Assembly (NCBI RefSeq): GCF_025699485.1
Contig: NZ_JANUXN010000009.1
Span: 96,765-160,764 of the forward strand
From: Thauera carbonicopians
Lineage (GTDB): Bacteria > Pseudomonadota > Gammaproteobacteria > Burkholderiales > Rhodocyclaceae
Direction of reading: 5' to 3'
Length of the DNA: 64,000 nucleotides
The notes beneath the pieces are model-generated. The model was not told the origin of the DNA, made no database searches, and saw nothing but the letters and a program-made list of their open reading frames with translations. A program made the position numbers and the translations under genes. The number at the start of each line of letters is the position of its first letter. Position 1 is the stretch's first letter. Of the stretch, positions 41,605 through 52,637 are shown piece by piece.

Positions 41605-43200
41605 ATGACCATCGATCGCATAAGCCCCTCCCTGCTCAAGATCTGGCTGCACGACGACGGCGAGATCGCCGTGCTCGACGTCCGGGAGCACGGCCAGTAC
41701 GGCGAGGCTCATCTGTTCCATGCCACGCCGCTGCCCTACAGCCGGCTGGAGCTGGAGGTCCGGCGCCTGGTGCCGCGGCTGGATGTGCGGGTCGTGGTGT
41801 ATGACGACGGTGCTGAGGGGGATCATGGCGTCGCCTCGCGCGCAGCGGCACGGCTGGCGGCGCTGGGTTATCGCCGCGTCTGCGTGCTGGATGGCGGGAC
41901 GCGCGCCTGGCAGGCTGCCGGCCATGTGCTGTTCGCCGGCGTCAACCTGCCTTCCAAGACGTTCGGCGAACTGGCCGAGAAGGTCTATCACACCCCTCGG
42001 GTGACGGCAGCGCAACTGGCGGCAATGATCGCCGGGCCCACGCCGGTGGTGGTGCTGGACGGCCGCCCCGTCTCGGAGTTCCGCAAGATGAACATCCCGA
42101 CGGCCGTCTGTTGCCCCAACGGCGAACTGGCCTACCGGGTGCGATCCCTCGTGCCCGACGACAGTACGCCAATCGTGATCAACTGCGCCGGCCGCACCCG
42201 CTCGATCATCGGTGCTCAGACGCTGATCAACCTCGGCATCCCCAATCCCGTCTATGCGCTGGAGAACGGCACCCAGGGCTGGTTCCTCGCCGACCAGGTG
42301 CTGGAGCACGGCGGCAGCCGGCGTTACCCCGACGATTCCGGCAGTCCGGCCCTGCGGGATGCGGCGCACCGGCTGGCCGCGCGCTTCGAGGTGCCGAGCG
42401 TGAGCGCCTCGACCGTGCAGGCCTGGGCTGCGGACGCCGGCCGGACGCTGTTTCTGTGCGACGTGCGCACGCCGGAGGAATTCGCCCGCGGCAGCCTGCC
42501 CGGTGCGCAGCACACCCCGGGCGGGCAACTGATGCAGGCTTTCGATCAGTACGTCGGCGTGCGCGGCGCCCGGCTGGTGCTGTTCGACGACGACGGCGTA
42601 CGGGCGCCCGCGGTCGCCGGCTGGCTGCGTCAGATGGGGCACGACGCCTGCGTGCTCGAAGGAGGCCTGTCCAGCGGCCTGTCGCTGCAGGTCCCTGCCG
42701 CGCCTGTGCCGCCCATGCTGGGAAGCATCTCCGTTCAGGCGCTGGCGGCGAGGCTGGAGCGTGGCGACATCGCCGTCGTCGACCTCCGCCCCGGCATGGC
42801 TTACCGCGCCGGACACATCGATGGCGCTCGCTGGTCCATCCGGCCCCGGCTTGAGGCCGATCTCGCGGGGGAAAGGCGCCAGGTTGTAGTGATTGCCGAC
42901 GAATCCGCACTGGCAGCCTGGGCCGTGACCGAATGCCGGCTGGCGCAGCCGCCGCTGCTGCTGGAAGGCGGCATGGCCGCCTGGCGTGCAGCGGGCTTGG
43001 CCGAGGTGGCCACGCCCGACGTTCCCGGCGATGCGGACTGCATCGACCATCTCTTCTTCGTGCATGACCGGCACGACGGCAACAAGGAAGCTGCGCGGCG
43101 CTACCTGGCCTGGGAGACAGGGCTGGTCGGCCAGCTCGATGAGCAGGAGCTGGCGTCTTTCCGTCTGCCTGCCGACCCTGCTGCTTCGCACAACGCCTGA
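41605..43200 (+). CDS. Four-rhodanese-domain sulfurtransferase
   Basis: A 531-residue protein with four rhodanese folds (roughly residues 1-120, 125-245, 260-370 and 375-480). The second has the active-site loop VINCAGRTRSIIG with the catalytic Cys; the other three have no Cys at the matching place (VVVYDDGAEG, LVLFDDDGVR, VVVIADESAL). So only one domain can form a persulfide; the others are likely structural or regulatory. A C-terminal tail (HLFFVHDRHDGNKEAARRYL) is also present. The start at 41605 (MTIDRISPSLL) is preferred to 41560. It is probably co-transcribed with the dioxygenase-like gene. Confidence 0.85.
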   Translation: MTIDRISPSLLKIWLHDDGEIAVLDVREHGQYGEAHLFHATPLPYSRLELEVRRLVPRLDVRVVVYDDGAEGDHGVASRAAARLAALGYRRVCVLDGGTRAWQAAGHVLFAGVNLPSKTFGELAEKVYHTPRVTAAQLAAMIAGPTPVVVLDGRPVSEFRKMNIPTAVCCPNGELAYRVRSLVPDDSTPIVINCAGRTRSIIGAQTLINLGIPNPVYALENGTQGWFLADQVLEHGGSRRYPDDSGSPALRDAAHRLAARFEVPSVSASTVQAWAADAGRTLFLCDVRTPEEFARGSLPGAQHTPGGQLMQAFDQYVGVRGARLVLFDDDGVRAPAVAGWLRQMGHDACVLEGGLSSGLSLQVPAAPVPPMLGSISVQALAARLERGDIAVVDLRPGMAYRAGHIDGARWSIRPRLEADLAGERRQVVVIADESALAAWAVTECRLAQPPLLLEGGMAAWRAAGLAEVATPDVPGDADCIDHLFFVHDRHDGNKEAARRYLAWETGLVGQLDEQELASFRLPADPAASHNA

Positions 43201-43329
43201 TCTGTGCGCCATATCCGGGCGTTTCGTCGCGGTGACGAGCCTGCCATCCGGGATTCGGAGTAGTCCGGTGCCGGAATCCCGATGAAATGAAAAAATAACC
43301 CCCACGCTCCCCCACTGCGTGCGGTCGCT

Positions 43330-43350
43330 GCCCCCCAAGGGGGCGCTTTT
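43330..43350 (+). terminator. Terminator after the rhodanese gene
   Basis: GCCCCC against GGGGGC with a three-base loop, followed by GCTTTT. It lies in a phrase (CCCACTGCGTGCGGTCGCTG then CCCCCCAAGGGGG) typical of dispersed repeats in related betaproteobacteria, so it may be a mobile extragenic repeat. Confidence 0.5.
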
Positions 43351-43374
43351 CATCTTGGGGCGGCCCGGCGATGA

Positions 43375-43401
43375 AAAAGGCGCCCGCGTGGGGCGCCTTT
43401 T
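43375..43401. terminator. Bidirectional terminator between rhodanese gene and secF
   Basis: Stem AAAAGGCGCC (43375-43384) with GGCGCCTTTT (43392-43401) and a seven-base loop. The A- and T-runs flank the stem on both sides, so it can work on either strand. It lies 21 bases after the secF stop. Confidence 0.8.
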
Positions 43402-43422
43402 CTTCGGCGTGGCCGGGCCGTA

Positions 43423-44355
43423 TCAGACCACGGCTTCTTCCTTTTCCTTCTTCACCTTCACGAACTGCTCGCGCTTCATGCCGAGCCAGATCGCCAGCGG
43501 GCTGGCGACCAGCACCGAGGAGTAGATGCCGAAGCAGATGCCGATGGTCAGCGCCAGCGAGAAGTAGAACAGCGTCTCGCCGCCGAAGATCAGCATCGAC
43601 AACACCATCATCTGCGTGCTGCCGTGGGTGATGACGGTACGCGAGATGGTGCTGGTGATGGCGTGGTCGACCACCTGTTCGGTGGTGTAGCCGCGCTTCT
43701 TGCGGAAGGTCTCGCGCACGCGGTCGAAGATGACCACCGATTCGTTCACCGAGTAACCCAGCACCGCCAGCGTCGCCGCCAGCACCGCCAGCGAGAATTC
43801 CCACTGGAAGAAGGCGAAGAAGCCCAGGATGATGATGACGTCGTGGAGGTTGGCGATGATGGTGGCGACGCCCAGGCGCCACTCGAAGCGCAGCGCCAGG
43901 TAGACGACGATGCCGATGATCACCAGCAGCAGCGCCATCGCGCCGTCGCTGGCGAGCTCCTTGCCGACCTGGGGGCCGACGAACTCGACGCGTCGTAGCT
44001 CCGGTGCCGGGGTGTCCATCTTGTGCAGCGTGGCCATGACGCGGTCGGCGATGCCGTTGCTGTCGACGTCGTCGCGGTTGGGCAGGCGGATCAGCACGTC
44101 GCGCGCGCTGCCGAAGTGCTGCACCAGGATGTCGGTGTTGCCGTCGGCCGCGAGTGCGCTGCGGATCGGTTCCAGTTGCTGGGCTTCGGCGTAGGTGACT
44201 TCGACCAGCGTGCCGCCGGTGAACTCCACCGACAGGTGCAGGCCGCGGGTGGCGATGAAGAACACCGCGAGCAGGAAGGTGGCGAAAGAGATCGCGTTGA
44301 ACACCAGCGAGTGGCGCATGAACGGGATGTCTTTCTTGATGCGGAAGAATTCCAT
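43423..44355 (-). CDS. secF: SecF, protein-export membrane protein
   Basis: SecF with SecD uses the proton-motive force to pull proteins out of the Sec channel. The 310-residue protein has six membrane segments and the motif SVEFTGGTLVEV near the N-terminus, with GYSVNESVVIFDRVRE, typical of SecF/SecD. It is the last gene of the operon, 25 bases after secD. Confidence 0.95.
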   Translation of the reverse strand: MEFFRIKKDIPFMRHSLVFNAISFATFLLAVFFIATRGLHLSVEFTGGTLVEVTYAEAQQLEPIRSALAADGNTDILVQHFGSARDVLIRLPNRDDVDSNGIADRVMATLHKMDTPAPELRRVEFVGPQVGKELASDGAMALLLVIIGIVVYLALRFEWRLGVATIIANLHDVIIILGFFAFFQWEFSLAVLAATLAVLGYSVNESVVIFDRVRETFRKKRGYTTEQVVDHAITSTISRTVITHGSTQMMVLSMLIFGGETLFYFSLALTIGICFGIYSSVLVASPLAIWLGMKREQFVKVKKEKEEAVV

Positions 44356-44380
44356 GATTGTGCGTTCCCTTGGTCCGCGC

Positions 44381-46246
44381 TCAGTTGCTGTCCGGCTTCC
44401 AGACCTGGCCGATGGACAGGCTGTCGATCTTGCGCCGGCGGCCGTAGATGAAGTTGATCAGCATCCGCGACACCAGGATGGCGCTGAACATCGAGGTCAG
44501 GATGCCGAGGCAGTGCACCACGGCGAAGCCGCGCACCGGCCCCGAACCGAACACCAGCAGCGCGATACCGGCGATCAGGCTGGTGACGTTGGAGTCGAGG
44601 ATGGTGTTCCAGGCGCGCTCATAGCCGGCGGCGATCGCGGCCTGCGGGCTCGAGCCGTTGCGCAGTTCCTCGCGGATGCGCTCGTTGATCAGCACGTTGG
44701 CGTCGATCGCCATGCCCAGCGTCAGCGCCATCGCGGCGATGCCGGGCAGCGTCAGCGTGGCCTGCAGCAATGACAGCAGCGCCACCAGCAGCAGCAGGTT
44801 GGCGGCCAGCGCGATCGACGACACGATGCCGAACAGGGCGTAGTAGAGGCACATGAACACGGCGATGGCGATGAAGCCCCACAGCGTCGAGTGGAAGCCC
44901 TTGGAGATGTTGTCGGCGCCGAGGCTGGGGCCGACGGTGCGCTCCTCGATGATCTCCATCGGCGCGGCGAGCGAGCCGGCGCGCAGCAGCAGGGCGACGT
45001 CGTTGGCTTCGGTGGTGGTCATGCGGCCGGAGATCTGCACGCGGCCGCCGCCGATCTCGGTGCGGATCACCGGCGCGGTGACGACTTCGCCCTTGCCTTT
45101 CTCGATCAGCAGGATGGCCATGCGCTTGCCGACGCTCTCGCGCGTGACGTCGCGGAAGATGCGGGCGCCGGCGGCGTCCAGGGTCAGGTGCACCGCGGGT
45201 TCGTTGGTCTGGCCGTCGAAGCCGGGCTGGGCGTCGGTGAGGCGGTCGCCGGTCAGCACGACCTGCTTCCTGACCAGCAGCGGGCCGCCGCCGCGCTCGG
45301 AATACAGCTCGGTGCCGAAGGGGATGCTGCCGCCCAGCGCGGCTTCGAGCGCGCCGGGGGTGTCGTCCACCATGCGCACTTCCAGCGTCGCGGTGCGGCC
45401 GAGGATGTCCTTGGCCTTGGCCACGTCCTGCACCCCCGGCAACTGCACGACGATGCGATCGGCGCCCTGCTGCTGGATCACCGGCTCGGCGACGCCGAGC
45501 TCGTTGATGCGGTTGTGCAGCGTGGTGATGTTCTGCTTGATGGCGAAATCGCGCATCGTCTGCTGCGCCTGCGGCGTCAGCGTGGCGACCAGGCGGAGGT
45601 CGTCGGCGCCGGCGTCGCGTTCGCTCAACTGCAGGTCGTTGCTGCTGTCCTGGATGGCGCGGCGGCCGGCGTCGCGCTGGGCGGCATCGCGGAAGCGGAT
45701 GACGACGGTGTTGCCTTCGCGGCTGATGCCGGCGTGGCGGACGTTCTTGTCGCGCATCAGCGTGCGCAGGTCGCCGGTGGTGGAGTCGAGGCGCTTGGTC
45801 AGCGCACCGGGCATGTCCACTTCGAGCAGGAAATGCACGCCGCCGCGCAGGTCGAGGCCGAGGTACATCGGCAGCGCGTGGATCGCGGTCAGCCAGGCGG
45901 GCGAGGCCGGCAGCAGGTTGAGTGCGACGACGTAGGACGGGTCTTCGGCATCCGGGTTGAAGGCGCGCTCGATGACGTCCTTGGCGCGCAGCTGGATGTC
46001 GGTGCTGGCGAAGCGGGCACGCACGCTGCCGGCGTCGGAGAAGATGCCGTCGTGTTCGATGCCGGCGTCCTTCAGTGCATTGGCGACGCGATCGGAGGCG
46101 GCAGCGGTGTCGAGCCTGAGCGTGGCCTTGGCACTGGACAGCTGGACTGCGGGAACCTCGCCGTAGAAGTTGGGCAAGGTGTAGATCAGACCCCAGAGCA
46201 GCACGAGGCCGATCATGAGGTTCTTCCAGAGGGGGTAGCGATTCAT
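44381..46246 (-). CDS. secD: SecD, protein-export membrane protein
   Basis: The 621-residue partner of SecF. The N-terminal TM begins MNRYPLWKNLMIGLVLLWGL, followed by a large periplasmic region (P1) with GLDLRGGVHFLLEVD, and six TM segments at the C-terminal end containing LTLPGIAAMALTLGMAIDAN and VLINERIREEL. Normal length and order. It lies 127 bases after yajC. Confidence 0.95.
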   Translation of the reverse strand: MNRYPLWKNLMIGLVLLWGLIYTLPNFYGEVPAVQLSSAKATLRLDTAAASDRVANALKDAGIEHDGIFSDAGSVRARFASTDIQLRAKDVIERAFNPDAEDPSYVVALNLLPASPAWLTAIHALPMYLGLDLRGGVHFLLEVDMPGALTKRLDSTTGDLRTLMRDKNVRHAGISREGNTVVIRFRDAAQRDAGRRAIQDSSNDLQLSERDAGADDLRLVATLTPQAQQTMRDFAIKQNITTLHNRINELGVAEPVIQQQGADRIVVQLPGVQDVAKAKDILGRTATLEVRMVDDTPGALEAALGGSIPFGTELYSERGGGPLLVRKQVVLTGDRLTDAQPGFDGQTNEPAVHLTLDAAGARIFRDVTRESVGKRMAILLIEKGKGEVVTAPVIRTEIGGGRVQISGRMTTTEANDVALLLRAGSLAAPMEIIEERTVGPSLGADNISKGFHSTLWGFIAIAVFMCLYYALFGIVSSIALAANLLLLVALLSLLQATLTLPGIAAMALTLGMAIDANVLINERIREELRNGSSPQAAIAAGYERAWNTILDSNVTSLIAGIALLVFGSGPVRGFAVVHCLGILTSMFSAILVSRMLINFIYGRRRKIDSLSIGQVWKPDSN

Positions 46247-46373
46247 CGTCGGCGGCAGACAGTATGGTGCCGGGCCACGACCACTGCCTGGGACGGCGGC
46301 GGGCGGGGCAGCCGGGATTGCGCAAAACCGGACAGGCCCCCGGGGGGCTTGCCCGGCTCCACGGCAAAGGGGA

Positions 46374-46697
46374 TCAAAGGGACTTCAGGGTGCCCTTGGG
46401 CAGCACGGAGGCGACGGCCTGCTTCTGCACCGCGATCACGGTGTTGGCAGCCACTTCGACCTGCACGAAGCTGTCGCCGACTTCGGTCACGCGGCCGGCG
46501 ATGCCGCCGCCGGTGATGACTTCGTCGCCCTTGGCCAGGGCTTCGACCATGGCCTTGTGTTCCTTGGCGCGCTTCATCTGCGGGCGGATCATCAGGAACC
46601 ACAGCACCACGAACATCAGGATCAGGGGCAGCAGGCCCATCAGGCCGCCGGTCGGGTCGCTGCCCGCAGCTTGGGCATAGGCATTGGAAATCAGCAC
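46374..46697 (-). CDS. yajC: YajC, Sec accessory membrane protein
   Basis: The 107-residue, single-TM protein associates with SecDF. An N-terminal segment MGLLPLILMFVVLWFLMIRP is followed by the hallmark QMKRAKEHKAMVEALAKGDEV and GGGIAGRVTEVGD. A promoter with extended -10 lies just upstream. Confidence 0.95.
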   Translation of the reverse strand: MLISNAYAQAAGSDPTGGLMGLLPLILMFVVLWFLMIRPQMKRAKEHKAMVEALAKGDEVITGGGIAGRVTEVGDSFVQVEVAANTVIAVQKQAVASVLPKGTLKSL

Positions 46698-46730
46698 GTT
46701 GGTTACTCCGGGTTAGCGAAAAAGCGCTCG

Positions 46731-46739
46731 ATTATAGCA
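46731..46739 (-). promoter_or_regulatory. Extended -10 promoter of yajC-secDF
   Basis: On the minus strand TGCTATAAT lies 34 bases before the yajC ATG: a consensus TATAAT with a TG extension, which compensates for a poor -35. It sits in the gap between tgt and yajC and could separate secDF expression from queA-tgt. Confidence 0.6.
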
Positions 46740-46789
46740 GTTGCCGGCGAGTGCTCCGGCCGGGTGAGACGTTGTGTGGTGCCGGGGGT

Positions 46790-48950
<2,161 letters not shown>

Positions 48951-49019
48951 GTAATCAGGTGAATGGAGTCGGGTGGATGGAAGCAGGCACGGCCCGTCGG
49001 CATGCCCTGGGTGTCCTGC

Positions 49020-49049
49020 TTGCCGCGGCGAGCGGTATTCGTGGATAAT
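49020..49049 (+). promoter_or_regulatory. Promoter of tRNA-Leu
   Basis: TTGCCG (49020-49025) and GATAAT (49044-49049) are separated by 18 bases and place the start of transcription a few bases before the tRNA. Confidence 0.6.
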
Positions 49050-49062
49050 GCGCGGCTTCCCA

Positions 49063-49147
49063 GCCGGGATGGCGGAATCGGTAGACGCAGCGGATTCAAA
49101 ATCCGCCGCCGCAAGGTGTGTGGGTTCGAGTCCCACTCCCGGCACCA
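49063..49147 (+). tRNA. tRNA-Leu (anticodon CAA)
   Basis: An 85-base type II tRNA reads UUG codons. The acceptor arms GCCGGGA and TCCCGGC pair, the anticodon loop is TTCAAAA with CAA at the anticodon, a long variable arm follows, GGTTCGAGTCC forms the T-loop, and CCA is encoded. Confidence 0.97.
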
Positions 49148-49178
49148 CATGAAATCAATGGGTTACGTAAGCATGGAG

Positions 49179-49198
49179 TGGCGGAGGCCCGCCATTTT
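49179..49198 (+). terminator. Probable terminator of tRNA-Leu
   Basis: TGGCGG/CCGCCA hairpin with a four-base loop directly followed by TTTT, and then more T-rich sequence (TTTTTG). Confidence 0.6.
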
Positions 49199-49549
49199 AG
49201 GGTTTTTGCTGCAATTTTGCAGCATCAGGCCCGTTCATCCCCTCTCCGCTTGCCTATCCCAGGAGCCTGGGCTTCGACGGCCCCGCTCAGGCATTGGTGG
49301 CGCATCAGCCTCCATGGACGGCCTTCGAGCCACGATGTGAGGGGGCTGGATGGAGCCGGGCATGCGTCCCTCCTTCCCTCCATGCCTGCCGCATCCTGCG
49401 CAGATTCAGTGCCATGCCGCGCCCGGCCTGCTCGCCCCATTGCCGCAGCGCCACCACGACGGGGAACGCCGATGCGCGCGGCGGCGGCTGCGTGAAAGAT
49501 TCGTCGAGCATGGACCGTCGCCAGTCCAGAGAAAAACGCTGAGCTCCGG

Positions 49550-49769
49550 CCGATGGATTCCCTTGGCCATCCTGGAGTGCTGCCTTGTCGCCCTTGCGGT
49601 TGCGCCGGTTTCTCAGCATCCATGCGGCATGCAACCCTGTCCGTGGTGCGTGCCGCAAAGAGCGGTTTCCCTGGCGATTGCCATTGCTGCCGTCTTCGCT
49701 GCTTCCTGGCTGAAGGTGCAAGTCTTCTACGCGTCCGGCAAGGTGCGCCGTCAGGCACCATTCTGGTGA
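49550..49769 (+). pseudogene. DsbB-like remnant (disulfide oxidoreductase fragment)
   Basis: One frame reads IPLAILECCLVALAVAPVSQ and then HPCGMQPCPWCVPQRAVSLA followed by IAIAAVFAA. The PCPxCxxQR motif after a hydrophobic segment is the hallmark of the first periplasmic loop and second TM of DsbB. The frame ends at a TGA after about 70 residues, well short of the 160-180 of an intact DsbB, and the start region is not DsbB-like. It is therefore probably a truncated relic. Confidence 0.5.
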
Positions 49770-49790
49770 TCCGGGCACTGTTGCAGTGCA
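49754..49790 (+). promoter_or_regulatory. Two tandem NtrC-like enhancer sites
   Basis: GGCACCATTCTGGTGAT (49754-49770) and GGCACTGTTGCAGTGCA (49774-49790) follow the NtrC dyad pattern GCACY-N5-RGTGC, the second perfectly, the first with one off base. Their centres are 20 bases apart, two helical turns. They lie 63-99 bases upstream of the sigma-54 promoter, as at NtrC-controlled promoters. Confidence 0.65.
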
Positions 49791-49852
49791 TCATTCGTGG
49801 ATACCGCATTCCGTTTCCCCGGAAACAGGCGAGTTTCGCCCTGTTTTCGTGC

Positions 49853-49868
49853 TGGCACGAAATCTGCT
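49853..49868 (+). promoter_or_regulatory. Sigma-54 promoter of nirBD
   Basis: TGGCACGAAATCTGCT matches TGGCACG-N4-TTGCW with one mismatch (C for the first T of TTGC) and exact GG-N10-GC spacing. Transcription would start near 49879 and run into nirB. Confidence 0.75.
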
Positions 49869-50065
49869 GTGTGCTCATTGCTCGCCGCAACGGTGCTGCG
49901 AGCAAGAACCTCCGCCAATGAGGGTGGACGTTGGTAGTCATGGCCCTGTCTCGGTCCATGTCGGCCACTGAATCCATCTGATTTCGAACCGCGTTCCGCG
50001 GAGGTCTTCATGCTTGCGCCGGGCCAGGCCCGCTGCGCCGGTATCGGCAGCCTCTCGGGGCCCGA

Positions 50066-52618
50066 ATGAGTGATACCAGCATGAAGATCGTTCTCGTCGG
50101 CCACGGCATGGTCGGCCACAAGTTCCTCGAAGCGCTCCGGCAGTTGCAGTTTCCGGCGGCCGACGTCACCGTGTTGTGCGAGGAGCCGCGTACGGCCTAC
50201 GACCGCGTGCATCTGTCGGAATTCTTCGCCGGCAAGACGGCGGAAGACCTGTCGCTGGTCGAGCCGGGTTTTTTTGCCGATACCGGTTTCGACCTGCGTT
50301 TGAACAACCGCGTGGCTGCCATCGACCGCCGCGCGAAGACGGTGACGACGCAGGACGGCGTCACCCTGTCCTACGACAAGCTGGTGCTGGCCACCGGGTC
50401 CTATCCCTTCGTGCCGCCGGTCAAGGGTAGCGACCGTGGGCAATGTTTCGTCTATCGCACGATCGAGGACCTCGAGGCGATGAAGGAGGCCAGCGCGATC
50501 TCGCGCAAGGGCGTCGTGGTGGGCGGTGGGCTGCTTGGCCTGGAGTGTGCCAAGGCCTTGCGCGACCTCGGCCTGGAGACCCATGTGGTCGAGTTTGCGC
50601 CGCGACTGATGGCGGTGCAGGTCGACGACGATGGCGGGCGCATCCTGCGCAGCAAGATCGAGGCGCTGGGCGTGCAGGTGCATACCGAGCGCAACACTCT
50701 GGAGATCACCGACGGCCGCCAGGCCCGCCACCGGATGGTGTTCGCCGATGGCAGCCATCTGGAAACCGACATGATCGTGTTCTCCGCCGGCATTCGCCCG
50801 CGCGACGAACTGGCGCGCCAGAATGCGCTCGCGGTCGGCGCCCGCGGCGGCATCGCGATCGACGACCAGTGTCGCACCAGCGATCCGGACATCTACGCCA
50901 TCGGCGAATGCGCGGCCTGGCGCGACCAGACTTTCGGCCTGGTCGCGCCAGGCTACGAGATGGCGCGTATTGCCGCGCGCCAGCTTGCGGGCGAGGCCGG
51001 GGTGGTTTTCGCCGGCGCCGACATGAGCACCAAGCTCAAGCTGATGGGTGTCGATGTGGCCAGCATCGGCGACGCCCACGGCCGGACGCCGGGCTGTCGC
51101 AGCTTCCGTTATACCGACGAATGCAAGCAGATCTACAAGAAGATCGTCGTCAGCGCCGACGGCAAGCACCTGCTCGGCGCAGTGCTGGTGGGCAATGCCG
51201 ACGAATATGGCACCCTGCTGCAGATGGCCCTGAACGGCATCGCGCTGCCGGAGGCTCCGGAGTTCCTGATCCTGCCGGCAGGTGACGGCAAGGCCCGGCC
51301 CGGCCTCGGTGCGCATGAGCTGCCCGACAGTGCGCAGATCTGCTCGTGCAACAACGTCAGCAAGGGGCAGATCTGCACCGCGGTGGCCGAGGGCGCAACC
51401 AGCATCGGCGAGATCAAGGCCTGCACCAAGGCCGGCGCCACCTGCGGCGGCTGCGTGCCGCTGGTGACGCAGATCATGAAGGCCGAAATGGCCAAGCTCG
51501 GCATGGCGGTAACCGACCACCTGTGCGAGCATTTCCCTCATTCGCGCCAGGAGCTGTATCACCTGGTGCGCGTCGGCGGGATCCGCAGCTTCGATGAACT
51601 GCTCGCCCGCCACGGCCGCGGTCTGGGCTGCGACATCTGCAAGCCGACCGCGGCCTCGATCTTCGCCTCGTGCTGGAACGACTTCGTGCTCAAGGGCGAG
51701 CTTGCCAGCCTGCAGGACAGCAACGACTACTTCCTCGGCAACATCCAGAAGGACGGCAGCTACTCGGTGGTGCCGCGCATGCCCGGTGGCGAGGTGACGC
51801 CCGACGGCTTGATCGCAGTCGCCCAGGTGGCGAAGAAGTACGGCCTCTACACCAAGATCACCGGTGGCCAGCGGGTGGACCTGTTCGGCGCCCGTGTCGA
51901 GCAGTTGCCGCTGATCTGGGAAGAGCTGATCGCCGCCGGCTTCGAATCCGGCCATGCCTACGGCAAGTCGCTGCGCACGGTGAAGAGCTGTGTCGGCTCG
52001 ACCTGGTGCCGCTACGGCGTGCAGGACTCGGTGGGCTTGGCGGTCGAACTGGAGAACCGCTACAAGGGCCTGCGCGCACCGCACAAGATCAAGTTCGGCG
52101 TCTCCGGCTGCACCCGCGAATGCGCAGAGGCGCAGGGCAAGGACGTCGGCATCATTGCCACCGAGCGCGGCTGGAACCTCTACGTCTGCGGCAACGGCGG
52201 CATGAAGCCGCGCCACGCCGAGCTGATCGCCAGCGATCTCGACAAGGCAGCCCTGGTGCGTCTGATCGACCGCTTCCTGATGTTCTACGTGCGCACCGCC
52301 GACCGCCTGCAGCGCACCAGCACCTGGCGCGACAACCTCGAAGGCGGGCTGGATTACCTGAAGGCGGTGCTGATCGACGATTCGCTGGGCATCGGCGACG
52401 AACTCGAGCGCCAGATGCAGCACGTGGTCGATACCTACCAGTGCGAGTGGAAGACCGCGGTCACCGACCCCGGCGTGCGCAGGCGCTTCCGTAGTTTCGT
52501 GAACGACCCGCAGCCCGACGCGCGCATCGTCTTCGTCGAGGAGCGCGGCCAGATCCGGCCCGCCCGCACCGACGAGCGCGACCCGGCGCTGGTGGCAACT
52601 CCCGAACTGAGCACCTGA
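50066..52618 (+). CDS. nirB: NirB, NADH-dependent nitrite reductase large subunit
   Basis: NirB reduces nitrite to ammonium with NADH. The 850-residue protein has an N-terminal FAD/NADH domain (KIVLVGHGMVGHKFL, VVGGGLLGLECAKAL), a BFD-like [2Fe-2S] domain (ICSCNNVSKGQICTAV, CTKAGATCGGCVPLV near residues 428-472), and a C-terminal sulfite/nitrite-reductase part with siroheme/[4Fe-4S] cysteines (CVGSTWC and CTREC near residues 645 and 685). ATG 50066 or 50081 are possible starts; the ribosome site is weak. NtrC and sigma-54 sites upstream point to nitrogen regulation, i.e. assimilatory rather than energy use. Confidence 0.97.
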   Translation: MSDTSMKIVLVGHGMVGHKFLEALRQLQFPAADVTVLCEEPRTAYDRVHLSEFFAGKTAEDLSLVEPGFFADTGFDLRLNNRVAAIDRRAKTVTTQDGVTLSYDKLVLATGSYPFVPPVKGSDRGQCFVYRTIEDLEAMKEASAISRKGVVVGGGLLGLECAKALRDLGLETHVVEFAPRLMAVQVDDDGGRILRSKIEALGVQVHTERNTLEITDGRQARHRMVFADGSHLETDMIVFSAGIRPRDELARQNALAVGARGGIAIDDQCRTSDPDIYAIGECAAWRDQTFGLVAPGYEMARIAARQLAGEAGVVFAGADMSTKLKLMGVDVASIGDAHGRTPGCRSFRYTDECKQIYKKIVVSADGKHLLGAVLVGNADEYGTLLQMALNGIALPEAPEFLILPAGDGKARPGLGAHELPDSAQICSCNNVSKGQICTAVAEGATSIGEIKACTKAGATCGGCVPLVTQIMKAEMAKLGMAVTDHLCEHFPHSRQELYHLVRVGGIRSFDELLARHGRGLGCDICKPTAASIFASCWNDFVLKGELASLQDSNDYFLGNIQKDGSYSVVPRMPGGEVTPDGLIAVAQVAKKYGLYTKITGGQRVDLFGARVEQLPLIWEELIAAGFESGHAYGKSLRTVKSCVGSTWCRYGVQDSVGLAVELENRYKGLRAPHKIKFGVSGCTRECAEAQGKDVGIIATERGWNLYVCGNGGMKPRHAELIASDLDKAALVRLIDRFLMFYVRTADRLQRTSTWRDNLEGGLDYLKAVLIDDSLGIGDELERQMQHVVDTYQCEWKTAVTDPGVRRRFRSFVNDPQPDARIVFVEERGQIRPARTDERDPALVATPELST

Positions 52619-52637
52619 ATCCACCGAGGACCACCCC

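Larger units (their letters stand above)
49148..50065 (+). other. Degenerate intergenic region between tRNA-Leu and nirB
   Basis: These 918 bases hold no intact gene. They contain the tRNA terminator, an apparent dsbB remnant (49550-49769), two NtrC-like sites (49754-49790) and a sigma-54 promoter (49853-49868). Between 49200 and 49545 the reading frames in both strands look like chance sequence, consistent with decayed coding DNA or old insertion scar. After 49870 there is a leader of about 185 bases before nirB. Confidence 0.6.

Noticed and set aside
49225..49977. Minus-strand open frame of 250 codons in the nirB upstream region
   Set aside because: No domain or plausible signal was seen, composition is shadow-like, and it overlaps the NtrC/sigma-54 control sites and the dsbB relic.
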